In this document: positions 27,628-35,081 of the stretch, piece after piece
Layout of the letters: each line of letters begins with the position of its first letter
Position numbering within the stretch: the stretch's first letter is position 1
Source of the DNA: Spirosoma lacussanchae
GTDB taxonomy: Bacteria; Bacteroidota; Bacteroidia; Cytophagales; Spirosomataceae
Direction: 5' to 3'
Assembly: GCF_005870035.1 (NCBI RefSeq)
Contig: NZ_SWJG01000004.1
Coordinates: forward strand, 378,604 to 442,603
DNA: 64,000 bases
Position numbers and translations under genes: made by a program
The notes under the pieces: model-generated
Told to the model about the DNA's origin: nothing
Database searches by the model: none
The model's input: only the letters and a program-made list of their open reading frames with translations

Positions 27628-28401
27628 TCATGAGCGCAAATCCCAGCCAAATCGAATAATCATGACGGCAATAACCAGTAAAAAAAAGAGCCGAATAAAC
27701 TGATTTCCTTTCAATATAGCCAGCCGGGCTCCCAGAAAAGCGCCGGATAAATTAGCTACCGCCATGGGCAACGCCAGGGTATACAGGATGCTGCCTTTCT
27801 GAACAAAAAGACTCACGCTGGCCAGGTTGGTAGCCGCATTGACCAGCTTGGCGTGGGCACTGGCCCGCAAAAAATCAAATCCGATCAGGCCTATAAAGCC
27901 CAGTACCAGAAAACTACCCGTGCCAGGTCCGAAGAAACCATCGTAGAATCCGATAACGGCGCCCATTGCCCACATCCGGATACGCTGTTGCTGGGCCGAT
28001 ATGGTTTGCTGGGGCATCTGCCCAAACTCTTTTTTCAGCAGCGTGTACAGGAAAACGGCGATCAGGATAACCAGTGCTACCGGCTTCATGAACTGGTTAG
28101 GCATGCGGGTCAGTGTCCAGGAGCCAAGCCAGGACGCCCCGAACGCAATGGCCATCATAGGTCCAATGAACCGCCCGGCCACGACAACCCGGCGGCTGTA
28201 TTGAAAGGCGCCCATCAAACTACCCGCCAGCGACGGCAACTTGGTTGTTCCGATCAGGACCGGAACGGGGTATTGCGGCAGGGTAACTAACAGGGCGGGC
28301 GTCTGGATAAGTCCCCCTCCTCCGATGATGGCATCGACAAAACCTGCCAGAAACGAAAACGCACAGAGCGTTGCAATCGTGTACAGTTGTTCGGGATTCA
28401 C
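27628..28401 (-). CDS. TauE/SafE-family permease
   Basis: Predicted inner-membrane sulfite/organosulfonate exporter family protein of 257 residues with about eight helices. FLAGFVDAIIGGGGLIQTPALL is the N-terminal family signature and FYDGFFGPGTGSFLVLGFIGLIGFDFLRASAHAKLVNAATN the repeated one. The frame is open far upstream, but that part overlaps the divergent ccmB gene and is Arg/Ser-rich. A GTG directly before NPEQLYTIATLCAF gives the usual family length and removes the overlap. Substrate is unknown. Confidence 0.88.
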   Translation of the reverse strand: MNPEQLYTIATLCAFSFLAGFVDAIIGGGGLIQTPALLVTLPQYPVPVLIGTTKLPSLAGSLMGAFQYSRRVVVAGRFIGPMMAIAFGASWLGSWTLTRMPNQFMKPVALVILIAVFLYTLLKKEFGQMPQQTISAQQQRIRMWAMGAVIGFYDGFFGPGTGSFLVLGFIGLIGFDFLRASAHAKLVNAATNLASVSLFVQKGSILYTLALPMAVANLSGAFLGARLAILKGNQFIRLFFLLVIAVMIIRFGWDLRS

Positions 28402-28495
28402 GCAATCAGCAAAAGCATAAGACAGGCAAGTTGGGGCCGAAAGTCGTCTTCTCAAAACCAATCGGCTAAAACGGAAACAATTCAGGTTTGCGCCG

Positions 28496-28503
28496 TAAAT
28501 TTG
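28496..28503 (+). promoter_or_regulatory. -7 box of the ccm operon
   Basis: TAAATTTG, an exact TAnnTTTG match 20 bases before the ccmB ATG. Confidence 0.6.
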
Positions 28504-28522
28504 CCGAATTGATTGAGCAAGT

Positions 28523-29197
28523 ATGACAGAGTCGGTACGGCAGTTGGGCGCTTTGATGCGTAAAGAGTTCCTCCTCGAATGGCGGCAACGATATGCACTC
28601 AATGGCATGTTGCTCTACATAGTCGGGGCCGTTTTTGTCTGCTACCTGAGTTTTAACGCCCGGCGCGGTCAGCTCACGCCGATTGTCTGGAACACGTTGT
28701 TCTGGATTATTCAGTTGTTTACAGCCATTAATGCCATTGCCAAAAGCTTTGTTCAGGAACGGGCCGGTCGGCAGCTCTACTACTACACCCTGGCCAGCCC
28801 ACAGCAGATAATTCTGGCAAAAATCGGGTACAATACGGCACTGATGGGTGTGCTGGCGGTGTTAGGCTTTTGTACGTATGCGTTCGTGCTGGGTAGCCCC
28901 ATTGCCGACATCCCCCTTTACCTGCTCACGCTGGCACTGGGAGCCATTGGGTTTTCGGCTTCGCTGACGTTGGTATCGGGCATTGCCAGCAAAGCCGAGA
29001 ATCCGGCAACCCTGATGGCGGTGCTCAGTTTCCCAATTATTTTGCCCTTACTCCTATTGCTGCTGAAAGTCTCGAAAAATGCCATGGACGGACTCGACCG
29101 CAGTGTGAGCTGGAGCGAAGTCGGTACTGTTCTGGCCATTGATGCCATCGTGCTGACGCTCTCCTGGCTGCTGTTTCCGTTTCTATGGCGAAGCTAG
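28523..29197 (+). CDS. ccmB: Haem exporter permease CcmB
   Basis: Inner-membrane subunit of the CcmABCD complex that releases holo-CcmE during cytochrome c maturation. The 224 residues carry six helices, starting after a short cytoplasmic part (LGALMRKEFLLEWRQRYALNGMLLY). The mid-protein sequence FVQERAGRQLYYYTLASPQQIILAKI is the CcmB-like coupling region. The ATPase CcmA is not encoded in this window. It is the first gene of a five- or six-gene ccm operon. Confidence 0.9.
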   Translation: MTESVRQLGALMRKEFLLEWRQRYALNGMLLYIVGAVFVCYLSFNARRGQLTPIVWNTLFWIIQLFTAINAIAKSFVQERAGRQLYYYTLASPQQIILAKIGYNTALMGVLAVLGFCTYAFVLGSPIADIPLYLLTLALGAIGFSASLTLVSGIASKAENPATLMAVLSFPIILPLLLLLLKVSKNAMDGLDRSVSWSEVGTVLAIDAIVLTLSWLLFPFLWRS

Positions 29198-29207
29198 TGC
29201 TGTTTAC

Positions 29208-29275
29208 GGTTTTCAGATCCGGCTTTGGGGCTGAACAGACCAAACCCGAACGAAGAAAGCCCTAGACTGAAAACC
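29208..29275 (+). repeat. Intercistronic stem-loop between ccmB and ccmC
   Basis: GGTTTTCAG (29208-29216) pairs with CTGAAAACC (29267-29275), and inside it GGCTTT (29221-29226) pairs with AAAGCC (29256-29261). No T-tract follows. The nested stems suggest an RNA element in the operon transcript. Confidence 0.55.
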
Positions 29276-29283
29276 AAAAAACT

Positions 29284-29943
29284 ATGAAAAAAAATTGGTG
29301 GAAAGGCCTTTCCGTCCTGATTCTGACCTACGTTATTCTGCGGGGACTACTCGGTGTAGTTCCCCGACAGCCGATCCTGAACGAAAGTATCCGGAATGTT
29401 TACTTCCATGTACCGCTCTGGTTCGGCATGATCATCATGCTGCTGACATCGGCCGTTTATTCGATCCGCTACCTGCGCAATGGTCGTTTCGACGATGATG
29501 GCGTAGCGGTCGAGTTTGCCAACACGGCTATTCTGTTCGGTTTTCTGGGTTGCCTGACCGGTGCGCTCTGGGCCAATTTTACCTGGGGCGAACCCTGGCC
29601 CAATGATCCGAAGCTGAACAGTGTGGCGGTTGGCATGCTGATGTACCTGGCCTACCTGATTCTACGGGGTTCGTTCGACGACGAACAGCGTCGGGCCCGT
29701 ATTTCGGCCGTCTACAACATCTTTGCCTTTGCCGTGTTTGTGCCGCTGATCTTCATCGTACCGCGCCTGACCGACTCGCTGCACCCCGGCAACGGCGGTA
29801 ACCCGGCTTTCGGCAAATATGACATGGATAGCCAGATGCGAATGGTGTTTTACCCGGCGGTGATCGGGTTCACCCTGCTGGGCGTCTGGATTACGGAACT
29901 GCGCGTTCGCCTGCGTCGGGTTAAAGCTGCTCTGGAGGAATAA
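29284..29943 (+). CDS. ccmC: Haem-handling permease CcmC (CcsA superfamily)
   Basis: Loads haem onto CcmE. The 219 residues have six helices. The external tryptophan-rich loop is recognisable as WGEPWPNDPKL after LWANFT, and His residues flank it (YFHVPLWFGM near 39-48 and LHPGNGG near 160-167), as expected for haem ligands. The tryptophan motif is shorter and less Trp-rich than the textbook WGxxWxWDxRLT. It lies 86 bases after ccmB. Confidence 0.9.
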   Translation: MKKNWWKGLSVLILTYVILRGLLGVVPRQPILNESIRNVYFHVPLWFGMIIMLLTSAVYSIRYLRNGRFDDDGVAVEFANTAILFGFLGCLTGALWANFTWGEPWPNDPKLNSVAVGMLMYLAYLILRGSFDDEQRRARISAVYNIFAFAVFVPLIFIVPRLTDSLHPGNGGNPAFGKYDMDSQMRMVFYPAVIGFTLLGVWITELRVRLRRVKAALEE

Positions 29944-29974
29944 ATCCTGACGCTCACACCCGAATGATTTGGTG

Positions 29975-29982
29975 TATTTTTG
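29975..29982 (+). promoter_or_regulatory. Possible internal -7 box before the ccmD-like gene
   Basis: TATTTTTG, an exact TAnnTTTG match 30 bases before the ATG at 30012. It could provide an additional start inside the ccm operon. Confidence 0.45.
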
Positions 29983-30011
29983 CGTTAATTTTACATCTGT
30001 CGACAAATTCT

Positions 30012-30278
30012 ATGCGATTACTGACTCTGTCCAAACTTCCGCTGGCAGCCCTGCTCTTACTCAGTCAACTCAGTATGGCCCAACAACCTGGCACCGACGG
30101 GGTTGAGATGGCCGACCAACTCCGGGCCGACGGCAAAATATGGGTTGTAGTAGCCGTTATTGCGGCTGTATTTGCCGGCATCATCGTGTACCTGATTCGG
30201 CTCGACCGGCAGGTGAGCCAGCTTGAAAGAGATGTTAGGGGAGCCGCCATAAAAAAATCAGACGTTCCCCTGTCCTGA
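30012..30278 (+). CDS. CcmD-like small membrane protein
   Basis: 88 residues: a signal-like hydrophobic start (LPLAALLLLSQLSMAQ), a short periplasmic stretch, then one helix IWVVVAVIAAVFAGIIVYLI followed by RLDRQVSQLERDV and a basic end. A single helix followed by a charged amphipathic tail, between ccmC and ccmE, is the CcmD plan; CcmD ties CcmE to the ABC complex. The N-terminal signal peptide is extra compared with proteobacterial CcmD. Assignment rests largely on position and topology. Confidence 0.7.
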   Translation: MRLLTLSKLPLAALLLLSQLSMAQQPGTDGVEMADQLRADGKIWVVVAVIAAVFAGIIVYLIRLDRQVSQLERDVRGAAIKKSDVPLS

Positions 30279-30331
30279 ACAGGTACCCCAGATTATCCGT
30301 AGCCGTACAACACGAATTCACACAGTAGACC

Positions 30332-30769
30332 ATGAAACTCTCCCACATTTTTGGTATTGTAGTCATTGCGCTGGCCATCGGCATTATCGTTGCCACCGCC
30401 GGCGATGCCAGTTCATATGTCACCTTCAAGCAGGCCACTGAACTCGCTCAGGACGGCGATGACAAGCTGATTCACGTAGTCGGTAAAGTAAAGAAGAATG
30501 AGCAGGGAAAGATTGTCGATATGCTGTACGATCCGGCTATTGATCCTAATCACTTCGAGTTCACGCTGGTCGACAACGATAATCAGGCTCAGAAAGTAGT
30601 CTATAACAGTCCTAAGCCACAGGACTTCGATCGTTCAGAGCAGATCGTGGTGATTGGCGCCATGCAGGGCGATCATTTTCAGTGCAACAAGATTTTACTC
30701 AAGTGCCCCTCCAAATATCAGGATGGTAAACTGGAGACCACCGAACACGAAGCCACAGCCAAATTATAA
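30332..30769 (+). CDS. ccmE: Haem chaperone CcmE, Cys-type (CxxxY) variant
   Basis: Periplasmic haem carrier anchored by an N-terminal helix (HIFGIVVIALAIGIIVATAG), with an OB-fold domain (YVTFKQATELAQD, IHVVGKVKKNEQGKIVDM, FEFTLVDNDNQAQKVVY, IVVIGAMQGDHFQCNKILLK). 145 residues. Where classical CcmE binds haem covalently through His in HxxxY, this protein has CPSKY at 125-129, i.e. CxxxY. Such Cys-type CcmE proteins are known from some archaea and Desulfovibrio. Position within ccmB-C-D-E-F supports the assignment. Confidence 0.9.
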   Translation: MKLSHIFGIVVIALAIGIIVATAGDASSYVTFKQATELAQDGDDKLIHVVGKVKKNEQGKIVDMLYDPAIDPNHFEFTLVDNDNQAQKVVYNSPKPQDFDRSEQIVVIGAMQGDHFQCNKILLKCPSKYQDGKLETTEHEATAKL

Positions 30770-30774
30770 TGTAA

Positions 30775-30818
30775 GCGCAGGCCTGGCTGAGAAAAGCTTT
30801 TCTCAGCCAGGCCTGCGC
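30775..30818 (+). repeat. 44-bp perfect palindrome between ccmE and ccmF
   Basis: Bases 30775-30796 are the exact reverse complement of 30797-30818 (arms start GCGCAGGCC and end GGCCTGCGC, centre AAGCTT). It begins five bases after the ccmE stop and ends 16 bases before the ccmF ATG. No T-tract follows, so it does not look like a simple terminator. It would form a very stable RNA hairpin just before the ccmF start. Confidence 0.85.
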
Positions 30819-30834
30819 CACTCGCCCATTACCC

Positions 30835-33498
30835 ATGATACATACCACAGTCGGACAACTTGGCCACTTCTTTGTTATCCTGTCGTTTGTAACGGCATTG
30901 GTAGCAACAGTAGCTTATTTCATATCGGCGCTGGGCCGTCGTGCGGTGGCACAGCCCGTCGTTGTTGAAGAACCTCAGCTAGCCTATGCGGGCAGTGCCT
31001 CGTTTGGTGGCAAAACCAGCCGACGAGCCGTATCGAACAAGGCCACCGCAAGCCCGGAAGCCGCCCCACGCGACGACTGGCGGAGACTGGCCCGGTGGGC
31101 GTTCTACATCCACGGCCTCGCGGTAACGGGGGTGGGGGTTTGTCTGTACTGGATTATCAACAATCACTATTTCGAGTACCATTACGCCTGGAGTCACTCG
31201 TCGCGGGCGCTGCCGCTCCAGTACGTGATCTCTTGTTTCTGGGAAGGCCAGGAAGGATCATTCCTGCTCTGGCTGTTCTGGAACGCCCTGCTGGGGGCTA
31301 TGCTGATCAGAACCAGCGGCAAAACCTGGGAAGCGCCGGTGATGACCATCTTTGCACTGGTACAGGCGTTTCTGGCTTCGATGATCCTCGGCGTCGTGTT
31401 TGGCGATACATTTAAAATCGGCTCATCGCCCTTTCTGCTGCTGACCGAAGCCATGCCCGACGCGCCGATTTTTACGGCGGACCCCACTTTTGTGCCCAAA
31501 GACGGTAACGGACTGAATCCCCTGCTTCAGAACTACTGGATGGTGATTCACCCGCCAACCCTCTTCCTTGGCTTTGCCTTTACGCTGATTCCTTTCGCCT
31601 ATTGCATTGCGGGTTTGTGGCGCAACGAGCCCTATAACTGGATTCGTCCCGCTCAGCCCTGGACGCTGCTGGGCGCGGGTATCCTGGGTATTGGGATTAT
31701 GATGGGTGGTTACTGGGCCTACGAAACCCTGAACTTTGGTGGCTATTGGAACTGGGACCCCGTCGAAAACGCCGTTTATGTACCCTGGCTGGTGATGGTA
31801 GCGGCCCTGCACGCCATGCTGATTGCCAAGCGCTCCTCGACCGGACTCAAGACAGCTATCATTCTCTCGATTACGACCTTCCTGCTCATCCTGTATTCTA
31901 CGTTCCTGACCCGGAGCGGTATACTGGGCAATGCGTCGGTGCACTCGTTCACGGATCTGGGCCTGTCAGGGCAACTCCTGCTATACCTGATGGCGTTCGT
32001 AGTGCTGGCTATAGTACTGGCGGTGGTAAAGTGGAAACACATTCCGAGCGACGAGAAAGAAGCCTCGGTGTATACCAAAGAATTCTGGTTGTTCATCGGT
32101 GCCACGGTGCTCTGCCTGTCAGCATTTCAGGTGATCGCGACCACGTCGATTCCGGTCTATAACAAGATTATGGAGTCGTTCGGCAAGGTATCGAACCTGG
32201 CCCTGCCTGCCGATCAGATTGCTCACTACAACAAATTCCAGGTCTGGTTCTTCGTCGTGATCGCGCTGCTGACGGGGGTTGGCCAGTATCTCTGGTGGCG
32301 AAAAGTAGAAAATAAGAAATGGGATGCGCTGATCACCCCTGCTATCCTGACGCTGCTCATCAGCGCTGGTCTGATCGCGTTCGGCTCAATCAAAAATCCG
32401 GTGTATATGGCGCTGCTGGTAGCCTCGGTCTTCGCACTGATGACCAACGGCACCGTATTGCTGGGCGTAGTCCGGGGTAATTACCGGCTGTCGGGTGGTG
32501 CCATAGCCCACATCGGTATGGCGCTCATGCTGATCGGGATTCTGTACTCGGCCGGCTTCTCCAAGGTAATTTCGCTGAACACCTCGGGGCTGCTGATCTC
32601 GAAACAGGATGTGTTCACGAAGAACGATAACAAAGAAAACAAGGAAAACACGCTGCTCTGGCTCAATCAGCCCGAGCGCATGGGTCCCTACCAGCTGACC
32701 TACCGCGGCCAGTATATTGAGGCCCGCGACGTGCCCGGTTATATCCCACGGCGGGATGTGACGGTTATTGAGGGTGACTTCCGGGGTATTGCCCAGCGCG
32801 ACATCGAGCAGAACGGGAAAGTGTATTACAAGCGGGGTGACACGCTGGCCCTTTACCCGGAAAACACCTACTACCAGGTTGAATACCGGGAGCCAAACGG
32901 TAAAGTATTCAGCCTGTACCCACGCGCGCAGGTAAACGAACGGATGGGGCTGCTGGCCTCGCCGGACACCCGCCATGAAGCCGACCGCGATATCTATACC
33001 TACGTAAACTCGGTACCGGACCCAACGGCCGATAATAAGTGGGAAAAAACAGAAACCTACAGCGTAGCCATCAAAGACACATTCTTTCTGAATGACTACG
33101 TGGCTATACTGGACGACGTTGTCCGGACGACCGAGGTAGAAGGAATGGATATCGGCCCCAACGACGCGGCTGTACGGGCGCGGGTGCGGGTGCTGAGCAA
33201 GAACGGGGAGCAGATCCTGAGCCCCGCGTTCATCATCAAAGACCGTATGGTTGGCCGTCGGGCCGAAACCAGCGACGAGCTGGGCGTACGGATTCAGCTG
33301 AACGAGATCGATCCGCGGACGGGTAAGTTTACCTTCGCCGTCAATCGCACCCAGCGCGATTATATTGTGATGAAAGCCTTCGAAAAACCGCTGATCAACG
33401 TACTTTGGATCGGTACGCTGGTTGTGGTACTGGGTTTCCTGATCTCTACGATTCGGCGTTATCGGGAGGCCGGAAAAATGCAGCGTAAGGTGGCCTGA
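30835..33498 (+). CDS. ccmF: Cytochrome c haem lyase component CcmF
   Basis: Large integral membrane protein (887 residues) that takes haem from CcmE and helps attach it to apocytochromes. The WWD-type haem motif is WAYETLNFGGYWNWDPVENA at 294-313, and a conserved His-Pro-Pro lies at 239-241. About 15 helices are followed by a large periplasmic domain (about 590-860) and a final helix. It is longer than proteobacterial CcmF (about 650), with a 50-residue hydrophilic insert near 35-85. The CcmH partner is not in the window. Confidence 0.92.
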   Translation: MIHTTVGQLGHFFVILSFVTALVATVAYFISALGRRAVAQPVVVEEPQLAYAGSASFGGKTSRRAVSNKATASPEAAPRDDWRRLARWAFYIHGLAVTGVGVCLYWIINNHYFEYHYAWSHSSRALPLQYVISCFWEGQEGSFLLWLFWNALLGAMLIRTSGKTWEAPVMTIFALVQAFLASMILGVVFGDTFKIGSSPFLLLTEAMPDAPIFTADPTFVPKDGNGLNPLLQNYWMVIHPPTLFLGFAFTLIPFAYCIAGLWRNEPYNWIRPAQPWTLLGAGILGIGIMMGGYWAYETLNFGGYWNWDPVENAVYVPWLVMVAALHAMLIAKRSSTGLKTAIILSITTFLLILYSTFLTRSGILGNASVHSFTDLGLSGQLLLYLMAFVVLAIVLAVVKWKHIPSDEKEASVYTKEFWLFIGATVLCLSAFQVIATTSIPVYNKIMESFGKVSNLALPADQIAHYNKFQVWFFVVIALLTGVGQYLWWRKVENKKWDALITPAILTLLISAGLIAFGSIKNPVYMALLVASVFALMTNGTVLLGVVRGNYRLSGGAIAHIGMALMLIGILYSAGFSKVISLNTSGLLISKQDVFTKNDNKENKENTLLWLNQPERMGPYQLTYRGQYIEARDVPGYIPRRDVTVIEGDFRGIAQRDIEQNGKVYYKRGDTLALYPENTYYQVEYREPNGKVFSLYPRAQVNERMGLLASPDTRHEADRDIYTYVNSVPDPTADNKWEKTETYSVAIKDTFFLNDYVAILDDVVRTTEVEGMDIGPNDAAVRARVRVLSKNGEQILSPAFIIKDRMVGRRAETSDELGVRIQLNEIDPRTGKFTFAVNRTQRDYIVMKAFEKPLINVLWIGTLVVVLGFLISTIRRYREAGKMQRKVA

Positions 33499-33499
33499 T

Positions 33500-33733
33500 A
33501 TGAAGCTTAAACTCTCTGAGATTCTTATTTTAGCAGCCGGAGCTGGCTTCCTCATTATCTGGATTGCCGAGTATATGCGCACGTCGTTTGCCGAAAGCTA
33601 CTGGTTGCTGATGCTTTTTCTGGGCTGTCTGCTCGCCTTTCAGTTTACCAAGAACCGCCGGCTCGAACGGGAGAAAGCGGTCTCCCCTACCATCAAACAG
33701 ATGGTAGAAACCCGAAAAAAGAAGAAGAAATAG
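33500..33733 (+). CDS. Small membrane protein coupled to ccmF, unknown
   Basis: 77 residues starting one base after the ccmF stop, so translational coupling is likely. Two hydrophobic segments (ILILAAGAGFLIIWIAEYM and YWLLMLFLGCLLAFQF) are followed by a basic cytoplasmic tail ending in five lysines. No family is recognised. Tight coupling suggests a role as an accessory subunit of the CcmF haem lyase, but this is inference. Confidence 0.75.
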   Translation: MKLKLSEILILAAGAGFLIIWIAEYMRTSFAESYWLLMLFLGCLLAFQFTKNRRLEREKAVSPTIKQMVETRKKKKK

Positions 33734-33798
33734 GCTTCTGTTTGTTGTGTTTGGGCAACTCTGCCCGATCTATTACGACGCACAGAGAACAGATCACC

Positions 33799-35076
33799 AT
33801 GGAATCGTACGCACTGCTTTTTGGCGCCTTGCTGGCGCTTGTGCTGGCTGGCTTTTTTTCGGCCGTCGAAATGGCCTATGTATCCGTAAATCGGCTCTAT
33901 TTTGAGCTGCACAGCAAGCAGGGACCACTCGGCGAGAAACTGGTATCAGGCTTCCTTAAAAATCCTATACTTTTTGTCGGCACCACCCTGACGGGTAACA
34001 CGCTGTTTCTGGTGCTCTACGCGGTCCTGGGGGTTACATTTCTGAATCCCCTGCTGATGGCGTTGCTTCCCGACGCCTACGACAATGCGTTTCTGCTCAT
34101 TGCACTCGAAACGCTGCTGCTGACGATTGTCTTTTTACCCCTTGCCGATTACCTGCCCAAGAGCCTGGCCCTCATTCATCCCGACCGTTTTCTGGAGTGG
34201 CTGGCGGTGCCGCTCTGGATCATCTATCAGGCAATCGCGCCGATTGTCCGCGTGCTGGTCGGCCTGGCGCGGTTCTTTATCCGGTACGTCTTCCGCAAAC
34301 GGAATCCAGAAATCCGCCCGGTCTTCGGACTGACGGACCTGAACCATTATCTACAACAGCTGAATCAGAAAGCGGATACCCCCGAAGATGTGGAAGTCGA
34401 CACCCGGATCTTCAACAACGCCATTGAATTTCGGGACGTGCGCGTTCGCGATTGCCTCGTGCCCCGAACCGAGATCACGGCTGTGGCAGTCGATGACTCG
34501 GTCGATGATCTCCGCCAGGCATTTCAGGAAAGTGGCCACTCCAAAATCGTTGTCTATCGCGATACCATCGATGATGTGATTGGCTACTGCCATGCACTGG
34601 CGCTGTTCCGTAAGCCAGCTACTGTCGAAGAAATTATTACCCCGATCATTACCGTTCCCGAAACCATGCCGGCGCAGGATCTGCTGCTTCGGTTTTTGTC
34701 GGAGCGGAAAAGCCTGGCGCTGGTCGTTGATGAATTCGGTGGCACAGCCGGTATCGTCAGTGTAGAAGACATGGTGGAGCAGATCTTCGGCGAGATCCAG
34801 GATGAGTACGACACCAACGAAGACTGGACAGAACGGCAGCTCGACGAAACCACCTGGCTGCTGAGTGCCCGCCATGAGATTGACGACCTGAACGAGAAGT
34901 ACGGCTGGTCCATTCCGGAAGGCGATTACGACACCCTCGGCGGCCTGATTCTGGCAACTAATGAGGATTTGCCCCACGTTGGGGATGTCATCCGGTACGC
35001 GCCCTTCTCCTTCACCATCATCTCGATGGATGGCACCCGGATCGATACGGTAAAGGTGCAGCTGAACGACGAGTAA
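33799..35076 (+). CDS. CNNM/CBS/CorC-type membrane protein
   Basis: 425 residues, second protein of this family in the window. A CNNM transmembrane domain (LLFGALLALVLAGFFSAVEMAYVSVN, FVGTTLTGNTLFLVLYAVLGV) comes first, then CBS motifs (VRVRDCLVPRTEITAVAVDDSV and LALVVDEFGGTAGIVSVEDMVEQIFGEI) and a CorC_HlyC domain. Bacteroidota GldE of the gliding machinery belongs to this family, but no gld genes are adjacent, so I do not make that call. The ATG before ESYALLF is used; upstream codons encode no membrane segment. It converges on the kinase gene, five bases apart. Confidence 0.88.
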   Translation: MESYALLFGALLALVLAGFFSAVEMAYVSVNRLYFELHSKQGPLGEKLVSGFLKNPILFVGTTLTGNTLFLVLYAVLGVTFLNPLLMALLPDAYDNAFLLIALETLLLTIVFLPLADYLPKSLALIHPDRFLEWLAVPLWIIYQAIAPIVRVLVGLARFFIRYVFRKRNPEIRPVFGLTDLNHYLQQLNQKADTPEDVEVDTRIFNNAIEFRDVRVRDCLVPRTEITAVAVDDSVDDLRQAFQESGHSKIVVYRDTIDDVIGYCHALALFRKPATVEEIITPIITVPETMPAQDLLLRFLSERKSLALVVDEFGGTAGIVSVEDMVEQIFGEIQDEYDTNEDWTERQLDETTWLLSARHEIDDLNEKYGWSIPEGDYDTLGGLILATNEDLPHVGDVIRYAPFSFTIISMDGTRIDTVKVQLNDE

Positions 35077-35081
35077 GGTCG

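Noticed and set aside
32386-33582. 398-codon minus-strand frame opposite ccmF
   Set aside because: Antisense to a clear membrane protein gene; its translation is His/Gly/Val-rich without family pattern.
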